Assembly: GCF_043290135.1 (NCBI RefSeq)
Contig: NC_134700.1
Location: 159,932,053 to 159,996,052, forward strand
Direction: 5' to 3'
DNA from: Rhipicephalus microplus
Taxonomy: Eukaryota; Arthropoda; Arachnida; Ixodida; Ixodidae
Length of the DNA stretch: 64,000 nucleotides
The notes under the pieces were generated by a model. It saw only the letters and a list, made by a program, of their open reading frames with translations, had not been told where the DNA came from and made no database searches. Shown here piece after piece: positions 42,430 through 53,549 of this stretch. The translations under genes were made by a program, and so were the position numbers. How positions within the stretch are numbered: position 1 is the first letter of the stretch; each line of letters opens with the position of its first letter.

Positions 42430-45260
42430 TTTGACTGAAAATTCAAGGAGTTTTCAAGGATTTCAAGGATGAAAAATTGCAAAATTCAAGCAGTGTTAGC
42501 AAAACTTTATTTGCTTACAAGACTTATGGGAGCAGTGCAGTTTTCGCGTAGATTTCTTTTTCCACCGAAGCTACTTCCAGCTCCTTTTCTTTAGCAGTTC
42601 GACGAAAGCCGTTTGCCTTGACTAAGTAGGTAAGGTTGTTTTTCGCTTACCTTCTTCTGAAAAACGGCTGACAGATTCCAGCAGGCACTTGATGGTTCTT
42701 GGAAGCTTTGCCTTCCTTATGTGCATCTTATCAAGCTGTTGCTCGAACTCTGTTCTCTTTGAAGCTGCCTGCCGTGACAGTGCTTGTTTCTTTTCATCGT
42801 CTAGGTATGCAGCGTTCCTATGCCGAGCTTGGTGCACTGATGCCTTCAACTTTTTTGCAATCGGAACGTTCAGCAGGCCACCATGACTTTTCACAGCCTT
42901 GCAGATAACTCGCTGAGATATATACGACAGCTCTGCCTAATTCTCAACCGCAACCTGCTTGTTGATGCTGAAGCCTCTTTCCACTGAGGCCAGCCCATGG
43001 CTCAGGAGGAGTAGTAGTTTCACAAGAGCACATAGCTGCGAGAATGAAGCATCGTGCTTCAGCAGCCGCCCGAAAACACTGTCAAGACGTTCATGATCTT
43101 TTTTCGTAATTTTGTAGTTCATGTCGTTTTTCTAGACAAAACTGAATGTACTGTGTACACACAATGTCGCGTTTGTGCTCAGAGACACACCTGTTGTCGA
43201 TTAGGCTGTTGAGCGCAATTTTTAGCTTCCCATGGCACGTGTCTGTTTTGGACATCTCTGTGACGTCTAAACATGACAACCCACGAACTACAGGGTGCCT
43301 CAGGGGACTTCTCTCTATGACTTTCAGGATCATGTTCACGAGGAACTTCCGGCACTTGTACCTAAACTCGAGAATACACTTGGCGCTCGCTTTGCAGCAT
43401 TCCGAAGTCTTCTCAGCTGCATGCCCAACATCCACCTTTGCAAGTTTTGTGTAAACGGCAGCATCTTCAACATCAATTCACCGCATATTTGTGATGCTGG
43501 TGGCTTCGGTCATTACAGAGCACTTTACGAACCTTGACAAAAGGCTCCTCAGAACACTTTCAAGCTCTTTTGCCAGCAAAAACATTTTTGGATAATCACT
43601 CTGAAAAACAGTCAGGAAAGACTGCACAACCATGACAACATTTAGGGAAAAGTTCAGTTTTGCAAGTGCAAGCTGGTCATTTAGAAAAGCACTGACGTTT
43701 TCATATGCTCTGCATTTTGGCACGGGCAGCCTGCGGCCACTCATTGCTTCAGTGTATTGCTTCAAGTGCTACCATGTGACCAGGGCTCTTTCCAGTACGG
43801 GTATGTTCTCGATCTAACGGTGAAATACAAAAGGAAGTGGAAACACACTGCTCCGTGTCTCTCGAATGAAATCTTCTCGCCTGGCTGGTGCATAAGAGTG
43901 AGAATAAGCTGGACAAATATGTGTCAACTGGCCAGCCCGTTGCATGCATTCCAGCTTTTTAGGCATTATGCACTGTGTGAAGGCCACATGATCCAATATC
44001 CGAACAATGAACTTGAAAGTCATTTTTCATGTGCTGCTGGAACTAGTAGAAGAGACTCCAGTTAACATTGGGGCCATCCATGGAAAGCTGAACAATTTTG
44101 CTCATCGAAAAGGACGCCAGCGCTTCCGTCAAATTCTTCATGAGGTCGCCCGCTGTGCTGTGGCCCATGAACTCCAACGTCACAGACCTTGTTGTCACCT
44201 CAGAATTGTTTCACACTCTCAAGTGAACATCAAGTTGCTTCTTTTGCAGGTATTCGTTTAACGTTTCATCAAAATGGACAACAGAATGTTCAGAGTTCTC
44301 CATCACGTTCAAGACTTGAGAAGCGAAAAATGGGCGCAGACCACGACACGCGACGTACGCGCATTTTTTTTCGAACAAGAGAAGGTTTCGCGATATCGCT
44401 ACCCAAAAACATCTTTCGGAACAACTCCGAAACTGATCCGCTGGAGGTGTAGAATAGTGTGAAGACACGACTTTCATCGTCCTCAAAATTTCGCCTTCAA
44501 ATACGGAGTCACGCCTTCTGCAGTCTTTGTCAAGGGTCGTAGTTCGAGAGGATGTTTCCGTGTTTTTTCCGCCCAGAAGTCGTTTCTGTGACGTTTGCTG
44601 GTTGCAAAAAACTTGATGGAAGAGCAGCCCTTGCCTGTCACAACTTTGGATCGGTGCTTGGCACTTTTGTCTTCAGAACCGACTGTCCCATTGTTGTAGT
44701 GTCGACCGACTTCTGACCCCGTGCACTTCGCTCGATAAGGGTTGCCTGTCTCCGGCCTCACCCAGTGTTAATATTCGCTGTGCTCCAGCCACGCAGACTG
44801 AAACTTGCACTTTCCACGAGGCATCCTGTCAAAGTAAAGTTGCAGGCATTGCGCACAGCCCAAATGCAAACTTTCGCCGAGAAATGATGCGCGAGGCCAA
44901 CGCACGGACCGAGTATACCGAGTACCGACCGTTACTATAGCTTGCGCTGGATTGGATTATATTTTTTGCTCGCATTTGTTGCCAGACGACGTAGGCACTG
45001 CCGGTTTCAAAACCACAACTTGCTGTTATTGCTCTCCCGTCAAGACTACATGTTTTCGTGAACATTCCTCAGTAAACGTGTTTTTGAAATCAGTGCGACT
45101 TTAGGAAATACAGCATTCAATTGCTATATTGAAGCGAAGTCCACTAAATTTTCAAGGATTGCCAGGAACTCACTCATATCTAAAGAGTTTCGAGGGCCCT
45201 TAAAATAATTTTATCAAATTCAAGGACATTCAAGGACTTCAAGGGTCTGCGTGAACCCTG
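42430..45260 (-). mobile_element. hAT-like DNA transposon remnant
   Basis: The right end reads CAGGGTTCACGCAGACCC on the minus strand (ending at 45260), a CAGGG-type terminus common in hAT-like elements. It is followed by repeated CCTTGAA units. The left side (42440-42475) has TTCAAGGA units in the same orientation as the right side and no CAGGG terminus, so the left end may be truncated. A decayed transposase fills the interior. Confidence 0.6.
42560..44824 (-). pseudogene. hAT-like transposase
   Basis: Read leftward from an ATG at 44824: MPRGKCKFQSAWLEHSEY and VRPETGNPYRAKC (a BED/zinc-finger-like N-terminus, one stop between), HFDETLNEYLQKKQLDV (about 44260-44310), SMDGPNVNW (about 44075), MHATGWPVDTYLSSL (about 43930), AMSGRRLPVPKCRAYENVSA (about 43680-43740), CLDVTEMSKTDTCHGKLK (about 43220-43280), and LLLLSHGLASVERGFSINKQ (about 42950-43015), the last resembling the hAT C-terminal dimerisation block. 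A basic tail ends near 42560. At least six stops or frameshifts. Assignment to hAT rests on this C-terminal block and the terminus. Confidence 0.62.
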
Positions 45261-45337
45261 GGATATGACGTTGAAAATATATACTAGCAGGCTGCGACGA
45301 AAAAAAACAAGAAGAAAAGCTTTTGTCGTGGGTCCTC

Positions 45338-45396
45338 AAACTACCGACCTTTTATTCCGTATTGCGCGGCGCTAACCAGTAGGCCACAAAGCGCAT
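45338..45396 (-). other. Possible decayed tRNA-like sequence or SINE head
   Basis: The minus strand reads GGCCTACTGGTTAGCGCCGC and, further on, GGTCGGTAGTTTGAGGACCC, which resemble box A and box B of a Pol III promoter at tRNA spacing. The acceptor ends do not pair, so it is not a working tRNA gene. Confidence 0.35.
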
Positions 45397-47111
45397 GTTA
45401 TCAAAGATGCTAACGGCAAGCCATTGGTATATACACTATATACCATTTGGTGGTCCTCGCAGCTCAGCAGCTTCAGCGCGTTTTTGTCATCAGTAGCAAG
45501 ATGGCGTGACGGTCTCATGTCCGGCGTGCTCTCAAGGTTGTCATCACCTCTTGCATTTCGACGAGTGCTGCCTCCGTGGAGCATGGTCTCTCCTGTGCAC
45601 GTTCTTATCAGACTTGTGATTCGGGAGAGCGCGAAAATCACTTTGTTTTAGGTGTTACAGCCGCGTGCTCCAAGAACACGGTGCTCACAGACAAAGAAGC
45701 GAGAATTGTGACATTTGTTCACACTCGTTCTGGGTATACATGAGCGTTCGTTCTTTCATGCGTCTTTCTCTTTGAACCGCGTGGTTTATGTGACGAGCTG
45801 TGACAGTTCCTAGTCCGCGGACGTCCGTGCGAGCTTTCTGCTTAAGGTGCAGGCTGCAGGTTTGGAGCTGGTTGTCGCTCTTCGCGTGACTTTGCAATTT
45901 GTTGCTGTAGCATCCTTTCCTTCGTCCTTGTGGTGAAACAACGCACAAACTAGTTCTTATAAAGAGGGATTAGCCACATTTCTGAGTGTGTGCGCCCCCA
46001 CGAAGTGGCACACGACAGTATGTATTCGTCACGAGGTCCTCACTTCTCTGACAAATCGCGAATTTGCGAAATACGTGAGCGTGTGCATTAAAGTTAAATT
46101 TTAGGTATTGAAAATGCATAATAAAGGTTGCTATTTAAAGCTACAAAATTAAAACTATTTTTTCTGTAGTTTTATAATTCAGGCACTAACGTTTTCTGGA
46201 TCAGAACAATGGCAACTATAGCTACAGGCTCAGTGACTTAAGTGGTTGTGCGTGAACACCAATTTGGAAACATTGGTGGCTTTGTAAATTAAACATATCT
46301 TTTTTTACATACTTACTTGAAGCACGAACTTGTCTTTAATTTGGGGGGGGTCACAGAAAACGGAAAATATATTTCAGTAACAATTTTAGGGACATGCCTT
46401 CACTTAAGCATTTTGGTTTGCATTTGGCATCATTCTCGGCAATCATATTTAGCGCGATTGTTAAACTAATCTGGGGGAACACTCAGTAAAATATAGCTAA
46501 TTCTGAACATTGTAAACGCGTAGCAACAAAAAAAATTACAGCAATACTAAACAATGTGCCATATTTGTGATAAAATATGGGCAACGAAACTGCAACATCA
46601 GTTATTAGCGTTATTGTGATAGCGGGGGTTAAGGGAGCAGCGCTACCATACCGCAATCGTTCCTTGCGGTCAGCCCTTTTTTAGTACAGCGGCACGCTGA
46701 CATCATTAGGCAAATAGTGAATGCGTTCAAAAATGCGAAAAAAAACTGAGTATTGCTTGCCTGCATTTCCGCAAGCAGCAATATTACTACCTAGTGTAGG
46801 GACAATAGACGTAAAATATGAATCACGCACCAATTGCAAAAACGTTTGCGTTACAGATTGCTGTACACTGTTTTTTTTCGTTAGGCCTAGGTATCGTTCA
46901 AATCGAAAGCTATCTCAAAAACTGCGCTAAGTATTTAATACTCGTTCTTCGCATTTATTTGAAGCCAAGCACAGCACTTTCATGCAGTCGTTTACCACGA
47001 ATGGAGTGAATCTGTCTCCATCAGCAATAAATGGAGATGAAAGCGGGTGCCCAAACTTTCCGTCATTTTTAGTGCTGTACTCTACATCAAGGGCAGTTCC
47101 ATGCGCTACCC
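45397..47111. other. No gene recognised
   Basis: AT-rich in 46.0-46.9 kb. A minus-strand frame at 46927-47115 (ending CMKVLCLASNKCEERVLNT) is Cys-containing but has no supported splice site or poly(A) signal. Confidence 0.4.
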
Positions 47112-47240
47112 GCACAGCCGCAACGCACGTGCCAGGACCCCTGCCGCACGCAAGCGGAGAACAAATAAGCCAATTGGCGACGCTCTTTCACCCACTGCTT
47201 GGGTGCGGCAGGTGTGCCGGAATGTGCGTTGCGGCTGTGC
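47112..47240. repeat. Long inverted repeat (44-bp arms)
   Basis: 47112-47155 and 47197-47240 are reverse complements at about 84% (GCACAGCCGCAACGCAC and CCTGCCGCAC shared exactly), with a 41-nt loop. GC-rich arms in AT-rich surroundings. Possibly a small MITE. Confidence 0.7.
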
Positions 47241-47288
47241 AGCTAGCGCATGAAACGTCCCTAACCCACACGTCCCACAACGTCCCAC

Positions 47289-47290
<2 letters not shown>

Positions 47291-47339
<49 letters not shown>

Positions 47340-47395
47340 GCCTGACTACGTCCACTGCAGGACAAAGGCCTCTCCCATGTTCCGCCAGTTAACCC
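47291..47395. repeat. (ATC)n microsatellite with a conserved unique tail
   Basis: About 50 bp of ATC repeats, then CAGCCTGACTACGTCCACTG and GGACAAAGGCCTCTCCCATG. A diverged copy of the tail follows the ATT array at 48380-48440 (GAGTCTCACTACGCCCATTG). This is therefore a dispersed microsatellite-linked repeat family, not a gene. Confidence 0.75.
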
Positions 47396-48013
47396 GGTAA
47401 CCCCACAAATATGGTACCGCTAAATCCGAAACATAACCTGCGTACGGCGAATGCGAAGGGCTGTCTAGCGTTCTGCACATGCGCATTTAGATCCCCATAT
47501 TCCACTACGCCCGCTAAACTATGTCTATTTCGTAAAATGCACATTACTCATAGTACGCCCAGAAACGTTTTGTGGGACCTACACGCTTCCTGGTGAATGA
47601 AGCAAGGTCGGCCTACCGCCATCGGTAAATGGAGTACAGAAATTGACGGCCAAGTGCTTAGCGCTGTGCGCTGTGGAGCGAGAGGTCGCTCGTTAATATT
47701 CTACGCGCCGGAGAATGTATTTTTGAAGAATTTTGCTCTGCACCTTTTTTTACAAACATATACAGATCATGACGGCGACGCCTACGCCATCATGTGGCCT
47801 CACTTCACAAAGGCTCGCTGCTTTGATTTTCAAGGTGCTTTCGAAAAGCTTTTAGCGCAAAGCTCGATAAAAAACAAGTCATCGCCGCATTATTTGCAGA
47901 TCACGCATTTAGCATTATAAGCGACTTGGGAAAAGTGAGACATTTGGCAGTCATAACACACGCGTAGATTGTTTTGTACAGCTCCGCCTGTTCGCGGGCA
48001 TGCATAAACTTAC
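47396..48013. other. No gene recognised
   Basis: A 107-codon plus-strand frame (47597-47920) lacks motifs or splice support. Confidence 0.35.
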
Positions 48014-48167
48014 CATGTACGCGTCATCATCTGCTCTGCTTGTGATCATTTGGTAGGCTTTTCTCTCGGTCTGGATGAAAAGTTGGATGTGCTCGTCCCA
48101 CAGGTCCAAGTCTGTAGGTCTGAGGGCCTCCCACATCCACATATAACCGATGAAGTCCGGCCACTGG
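48014..48167 (-). CDS. Candidate host exon B (unidentified protein)
   Basis: A 154-bp block with an acceptor (CACCATGCAG before 48167) and a consensus donor (ATG|GTAAGT, 48013-48008). The frame begins with one base completing a codon, then QWPDFIGYMWMWEALRPTDL ... IQLFIQTERKAYQMI. The encoded peptide is Trp/acidic-rich and not low-complexity. Its entry phase fits the exit phase of candidate exon A at 53485-53549 (two bases GC plus this C give an Ala codon). I do not recognise the family. No upstream promoter or further exons could be linked. Confidence 0.35.
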
Positions 48168-48238
48168 CTGCATGGTGCCAAAGCAAACAGATATGGTGAT
48201 CAAGAGGCCAGATTTAGCCCCCGCGAGATCGTGCGAGC

Positions 48239-48440
<202 letters not shown>

Positions 48441-48917
48441 TTCATGTGTTTCTCGGCCCCCGTGCTTGCCACTGCCACGTAATCTATGATGAGTCGATTC
48501 CGCGAGTGCCAAAAAATGTGTATTCAGTTTTGTTTGCAGAGCCATGGTCGCTCGACCTCCCCCTTTTATGGTGAGGCCCGCCGAATGCTCCTCTCCCCAT
48601 GTGAGAGCGCTATAGTTTCCTTTCAACCCGCTGCATTGGCTATGGCGCAACCTATCGTCCCCGCAGCTGTTTCTCCAAAAGCTCCCGCCAGCCACAACGA
48701 GCTATCTACGCCGGTATTTTCGCGTGTCAATGCTTTGTCATGCTCTCATATACAGGCTGCGTAACTTTAGCTGGACTAGTGGCCGATGACCGAGAGACAC
48801 ATATTAGCGCAAGAAATAAGACCCAACACAAGATAGAATATAATACCAGCAGTTGCGGTTAAATGTCACTGCACATGAAACGACATCAGACGATTGTAAA
48901 TTTCCTATGCCTTCCGC
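48441..48917. other. No gene recognised
   Basis: No coding or repeat homology seen. Confidence 0.4.
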
Positions 48918-48993
48918 TTTGGCATGACTCATAACCATATCGTGGTTCTGAAACATAAGAACCCAATCATTATTATTATTATTATTATTATTA

Positions 48994-49029
<36 letters not shown>
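48918..49029 (+). repeat. SINE 3' fragment followed by (ATT)n
   Basis: GACTCATAACCATATCGTGG followed by TTCTGAAACATAAGAACCCA is the 3' body of the Ruka-like SINE. The ATT array (48966-49029, one interruption) starts exactly where its tail would lie, suggesting the microsatellite grew from the SINE tail. Confidence 0.65.
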
Positions 49030-49030
<1 letters not shown>

Positions 49031-49499
49031 GATTTGCATTAATTGCACCTGTATCATTCATTCACTGCGATTTAGACTTTTTTCTCGAGAGTTCAACTTC
49101 AGCGAAATTTTAATTTCGTTGAGCCCATAATACCATAATGTAGCGTTGACGCGCGCGCGCGTTGGGCACAGCTACGCTACGTTAGCAAAACGCGATCACT
49201 CTTAGTCTGACGCCAGGCGCGACCGGCGCGACCAGCGTCCGTCGGCGTGGCCCGACGGTAGCCAGCGCGAAATGCGACATGCTGCATTTCACGCCGATGC
49301 GTTAACCAGACAACACTGCGTCACCATCTTTGCGTGACGGAGGTACGCCGGACGCAGCGCATGCGTCAAAGCAACGCAGCGCGGCCCGCACCTTCGAGTA
49401 TATGGCAGGACTAGTGCCTGGCTTGGCAACGCTGGCGTGACTCGACGAAATTAACGCTGATGAGCACGTGTACCACGTCACGTCGAAATGTATTGGCGC
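49030..49499. other. No gene recognised
   Basis: A CG-rich patch at 49148-49300 (GCGCGCGCG run, GACCGGCGCGACC). No gene. Confidence 0.4.
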
Positions 49500-50385
49500 T
49501 TTGACTGTGGCATGTAAACATGTTCTCACACGACACGCATCTCATGGTTATTATGTTTGCACCAGTCACATACCTTTGTCCTCCATTGACGTCCCGTAAT
49601 ACCAAATCTGGCATATGTAAAGCTAGCGAAACGGCCACGAACGCATCATCAGTGTGGCATGTAGTCAAGCTGTTACGTGACATGCAAGCCATGATTATCA
49701 TATTTGTATGTGTCATTTACCTATTTTGTTCATTCGCAACGCGTAATACTGAGTTTGGTACATGGAGAGCTAGCGAAACGGCAGCCAGTGCATTATGAGC
49801 ATGGCATGTAGCCATGTTGTTACATGACACGCATCTCATGTTTATCATGTTTGCACCACTATCATACCTTCGTCATCCATTCACGTCTCGTAATACCGAG
49901 TTAGGTATAAGTGAAGCTAGCGAAACCGCCGCCAGCGCATCGTGAGTGTGGCATGTAGTCATGTTGTTACATGACACGCATCTCATGATTATCATGTTTG
50001 CACCAGTCACACGCCTTCGTCATCCATTCACGTACCATAATACCAAATTTTGTATATGTGACGCTAGTGAAACGCCCGCGAGCGCATCATGAGCTTGACA
50101 TGTAGTCAAGTTGTTACATGGCACGCCTGTCATGATTTTCATGTTAGAGTCTGTCGCTTGTGTTCGCCATGCAATCTTGTCATACCATACCAGTTTTGCA
50201 ACATGCCATGTGAACGAAACCACCGCAACAGCTGCAAGACCGTGAAATGTAAATCATGGCATTCATGACATCCATGTCATGATTTTCATGTTATGACTAG
50301 TCAAATATGTTCTTCATCCAGTCATGTTATGCCATACCAACTTAGACAACACCATAACCGAAACGGCCAGGAGAACTAAAAATCG
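49500..50385. repeat. 147-bp tandem repeat (six units)
   Basis: The landmark (G)CGAAAC recurs at 49626, 49773, 49920, 50067, 50214 and 50358, giving spacings of 147, 147, 147, 147 and 144 bp. Other shared words are GGCATGTAG, ACATGACACGCATCTCATG and TAATACC. The first four units are close. The last two are more diverged. It is a short minisatellite/satellite array ending in an ACAG-repeat stretch and a perfect hairpin. Confidence 0.85.
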
Positions 50386-50417
50386 TAAACAGACAGACTG
50401 ACAGACAGACAGATACA

Positions 50418-50470
50418 CGCAAAGTCGCCGAAGCTCGAAGCATTTTTTAGCGAGCTTCGGCGACTTTGCG
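50418..50470. repeat. Perfect 20-bp hairpin at the end of the 147-bp array
   Basis: CGCAAAGTCGCCGAAGCTCG (50418-50437), a 13-nt loop, and its exact reverse complement (50451-50470). Possibly the terminus of the element that carries the tandem repeats. Confidence 0.8.
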
Positions 50471-50863
50471 CCGAAGTGCGCTATTAAACCAGTGTCAGAA
50501 GTGCGCTAATAAAGCAGCATTGTGCATGAAATGAAGTGAAGCAATGTCTAATATGCCTAAGGTAATAAGTCGAGGCCAGTTATGCTTAACTAACTAGCAT
50601 AACAATTGCTTTTGGGGAGGTAGATGGTTTTTCATTTATACACTAGCTCCTATACGCAGCCAGTGTGGCTGTCTGGTTGAACCCTTAAAAGCACAAGATT
50701 TTCGTCTGGCTCTCACTCAACGACATTTGAACATTACATCATTAATGTTATTGTGAATAAGTAAAACATAGCGTCTCCAACTTCACTCTCAAATAAATAG
50801 CCAATGTTAATGTGTATTTTCTTTAAAAATGCATAGTGCGCATATTCGCGAGTCATGATTTAC

Positions 50864-50866
<3 letters not shown>

Positions 50867-50926
<60 letters not shown>
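50867..50926. repeat. (TA)n microsatellite
   Basis: About 60 bp of pure TA repeat. The surrounding 50.5-51.8 kb is AT-rich with no gene seen. Confidence 0.95.
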
Positions 50927-50929
<3 letters not shown>

Positions 50930-51823
50930 GCGTCATACATCTGGGTATATAACTTGAATCGGACAATAATAATGATTCTTTTCATAAACGTATACTGAGC
51001 GCATTTATTTGCACGCCGTGGCGTACTTATATCAGGAAGAAAAAAGTGTAGGTATAATGTGAATCAGACAGTTACTAGTAATAATTCTTTGTGTGTTGTC
51101 TCACATACACATTACTCAGACGCTATGAGATTTCGTAAACGAAGAGCTTTGCAAAAAAAAGTGGTTGTCGAAAATGTCTGAGTATGTTTTCTAATGAGCA
51201 GCTGAGAGCTCCCCACCGTTGGCCATGAACCGAATAATGATAAAGAGCGCGAAAACTTAAACCTAACAGCAGGCTGGAAGCCCAAATGGCATCGCATGCT
51301 GAGCGAACAATGTCAGGATATGAATTTCGCAAAAAAAGGAGGATGAGTGGGTAAAACCTTCAGTTGACGCGATGCAAACAGGTACAAGGGTGATACCTCG
51401 CTGGTGTGCAGCGTCCTAACCTCCCATCGTGGGCAGTCGGTCAACTTTTATTTTCACGCGCGCTCTTGTGTCAGGAGACGACTCGGGAGTACAAACTAAG
51501 TTAAACATGCACATTTCTGTGGTTGTCGAACTTATACTAAACATTCTGACAAGGCATTTTTACATGCAAAATGATACAATGGTTAATGAAGCTGTCATCG
51601 TAACAGTACGGAAGATGTCAAGTCCTAAACGGCAAGTGGTTCAGTGTATAAGCATGAACTGTGAAGCATGCATCCCCCTTATATGTCCGCTTAAACTTCT
51701 GATAGCCTCTCGGCTTTTAAGGCGACTTGTTTGCATGGCCTGTTTGCATTACTTTTAGGACAACTATCGAAAATAAATAATAAGAGAACACTAGTTGGTA
51801 TCATCGATTATCATGCACCGCAG
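50927..51823. other. No gene recognised
   Basis: No supported coding sequence. Confidence 0.35.
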
Positions 51824-52028
51824 GTCTCTATCAAACTAAGCAGCCTATTTATCAAGCATATTCGCATTCTTGGCAATTGTTACAGCTATGCCGCCAAAAA
51901 AACACCAAAGAGCGTAAAGACATGGCGACGCTACATTCAGTGGCAGCGCTTACACACTAAAATGAATGACATTGAAAACACCTTCAAAGCAGGGAAAAAT
52001 ATGGTTGTGAGCTATGTATTTGGTATGG
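51824..52028 (+). CDS. Candidate host exon (unidentified)
   Basis: An open block after CACCGCAG (acceptor) ending at ATGG|GTAAGTAG. It encodes VSIKLSSLFIKHIRILGNCY, then a basic stretch (KTPKSVKTWRRYIQWQRL) and VVSYVFGM, leaving phase 1. The acceptor lacks a good pyrimidine tract. The family is not recognised, and it may be chance. Confidence 0.2.
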
Positions 52029-53319
52029 GTAAGTAGTGATTACATACAGGGTGGCAATATAAATTTCGTGTAATGAATTGCAGAACTTATCACTAGAGTA
52101 TTTAGTGTTAACAGCTTGGCACCTGCGAACTGCATTTAACCGCTACAACCTTTGAGAGGTATTCTCAGCGTTTCCTTTTATATTGGTGACAATCGACTGT
52201 ACATTGCCGTCCTTCATGAAGGGGAACACGCGAGCGCGTGGCCTGCGCTCTGCGGCGGCTGTCTACCAGATCATCATCAAAGAACAATAAAAGAAAAGTT
52301 GTTGGCTTTTGGCGTCATCTATTGGCAAAAAAACAAGAAGTTATAGCCACTGGACAAGTGCTGCAAGATACTGTAGGCAGCCATTGTAGAAAGCAGGTCA
52401 CGTGTCAATGGGAGACTATGAGTAGCGTCAATGAGATAGAGCTCTACTGAAGTGGTCTTCGACGATTAGGTGATGGCGCCAGGGTTGTTCGCCGTCGTCT
52501 TTTCCCCGACTACGTCGGTATAAATGATCCAGTGAGTGCAACTCTCAAAAACAATCTAAAGGCTCGTTCACACCAAACGCGGGGCTGCCAAAGATGCAAA
52601 GTGGAGGGAGAGGAAAACGACGCGGCTAGTCTGATCGCTCCCGGACAGATTTTTTGCTGCTCCCCGACACTCGTCACTATGCCGCAGCCAATCATAACGG
52701 CCACATGGCGGAGGCGCGGTGGTGGCACTGGTGTGCCTTTGGCAGTATCATTGCCTAGCGATAGCGACACGTGCACAAAAGCGCGAGATTCCCTCCTCCT
52801 CTCCCGCGCAGCCAGCCAAAACAGGCTAGCGGTCTGAACAGGTGCATGCACTGGCTGCCTCACCACTACGAAAATCACCTAGTCATTAAAGCCCACAATA
52901 CCACATACCTCAAAGGCAAATGCGTCAGCATGCCATCCATGTCTTTACCAGACAAAAAAATTGCACACCTCACTGGTACGACACGTGTCTGTTAGTTTCG
53001 TCTGTCTTTCCTTTGCTTTGTAATAGGCACCGAGTGTTAAACGTAGGTCATATTTCTCGCCCATAAACTACAGTTATTTTGAACTTTGTCTGTGTTTCTT
53101 TTTGTGTCTCGGTACATCGTGCGCCTCAGCTTCCATCAAAACGAATCTACAACAAACCCAAGTTGAAACCCTCGTCAATTGACGTTCGCGTGCTTAAAGC
53201 AACATCGGACGGAGGTCAGCAATTTTGATTGCCAGAGGCGACAAAATAATGCGAATACCATACACTCGCTGTGAAGTCGTCGGCCTCAAGCATGCGTGCC
53301 TTGAGCCTTTCACTTCGAT
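52029..53319. other. No gene recognised
   Basis: At 52556 the words AAAGGCTCGTTCACACC resemble the sequence at 57948 (AAGGCTCGTGCACACCGG). The two may be ends of related MITEs. Confidence 0.35.
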
Positions 53320-53407
53320 CGACATGCAGCCGGCTCAGCCGAGATTCGAACTAGCGACCTTCCTTCGGGGTCGCAGTCAAGAACCATAACCACTAAGTCA
53401 TCGTGGC
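53320..53407 (-). mobile_element. tRNA-derived SINE head, minus strand
   Basis: The reverse complement reads GCCACGATGACTTAGTGGTT (box A-like), then GGTCGCTAGTTCGAATCTCG (box B-like) and GCTGAGCCGGCTGCATGTCG, matching the tRNA-related part of the Ruka-like SINEs. The SINE 3' body is lost. Confidence 0.7.
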
Positions 53408-53484
53408 AGATGAACGACCCACACGGGCGTTTATAATGGCAAACAATATTCGTGCAACTTCCTCGAATACGTGAAAGCACTTAC

Positions 53485-53549
53485 GCATCTTTAAACTGCC
53501 TCGCTGCCTCGCCCAAAAGGTACCATCTGTTGATGGCGTCCATTCGGTT
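53485..53549 (-). CDS. Candidate host exon A (unidentified protein)
   Basis: A 65-bp block with acceptor ACTGTATTTTCAG and donor GC|GTAAGTGC. The frame NRMDAINRWYLLGEAARQFKDA is phase 0 in and phase 2 out. The phase fits candidate exon B at 48014-48167 on the same strand, about 5.3 kb downstream in gene direction. Not similar to any element in the window. Family unknown. Confidence 0.35.

Noticed and set aside
42430..42480. Left terminal inverted repeat of the hAT-like element
   Set aside because: The TTCAAGGA units here have the same orientation as those at the right end and there is no CAGGG terminus, so an inverted-repeat pair cannot be claimed.
48804..49130. Poly-Asn and poly-Ile frames around 49.0 kb
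   Set aside because: The second ATT microsatellite, not a gene.
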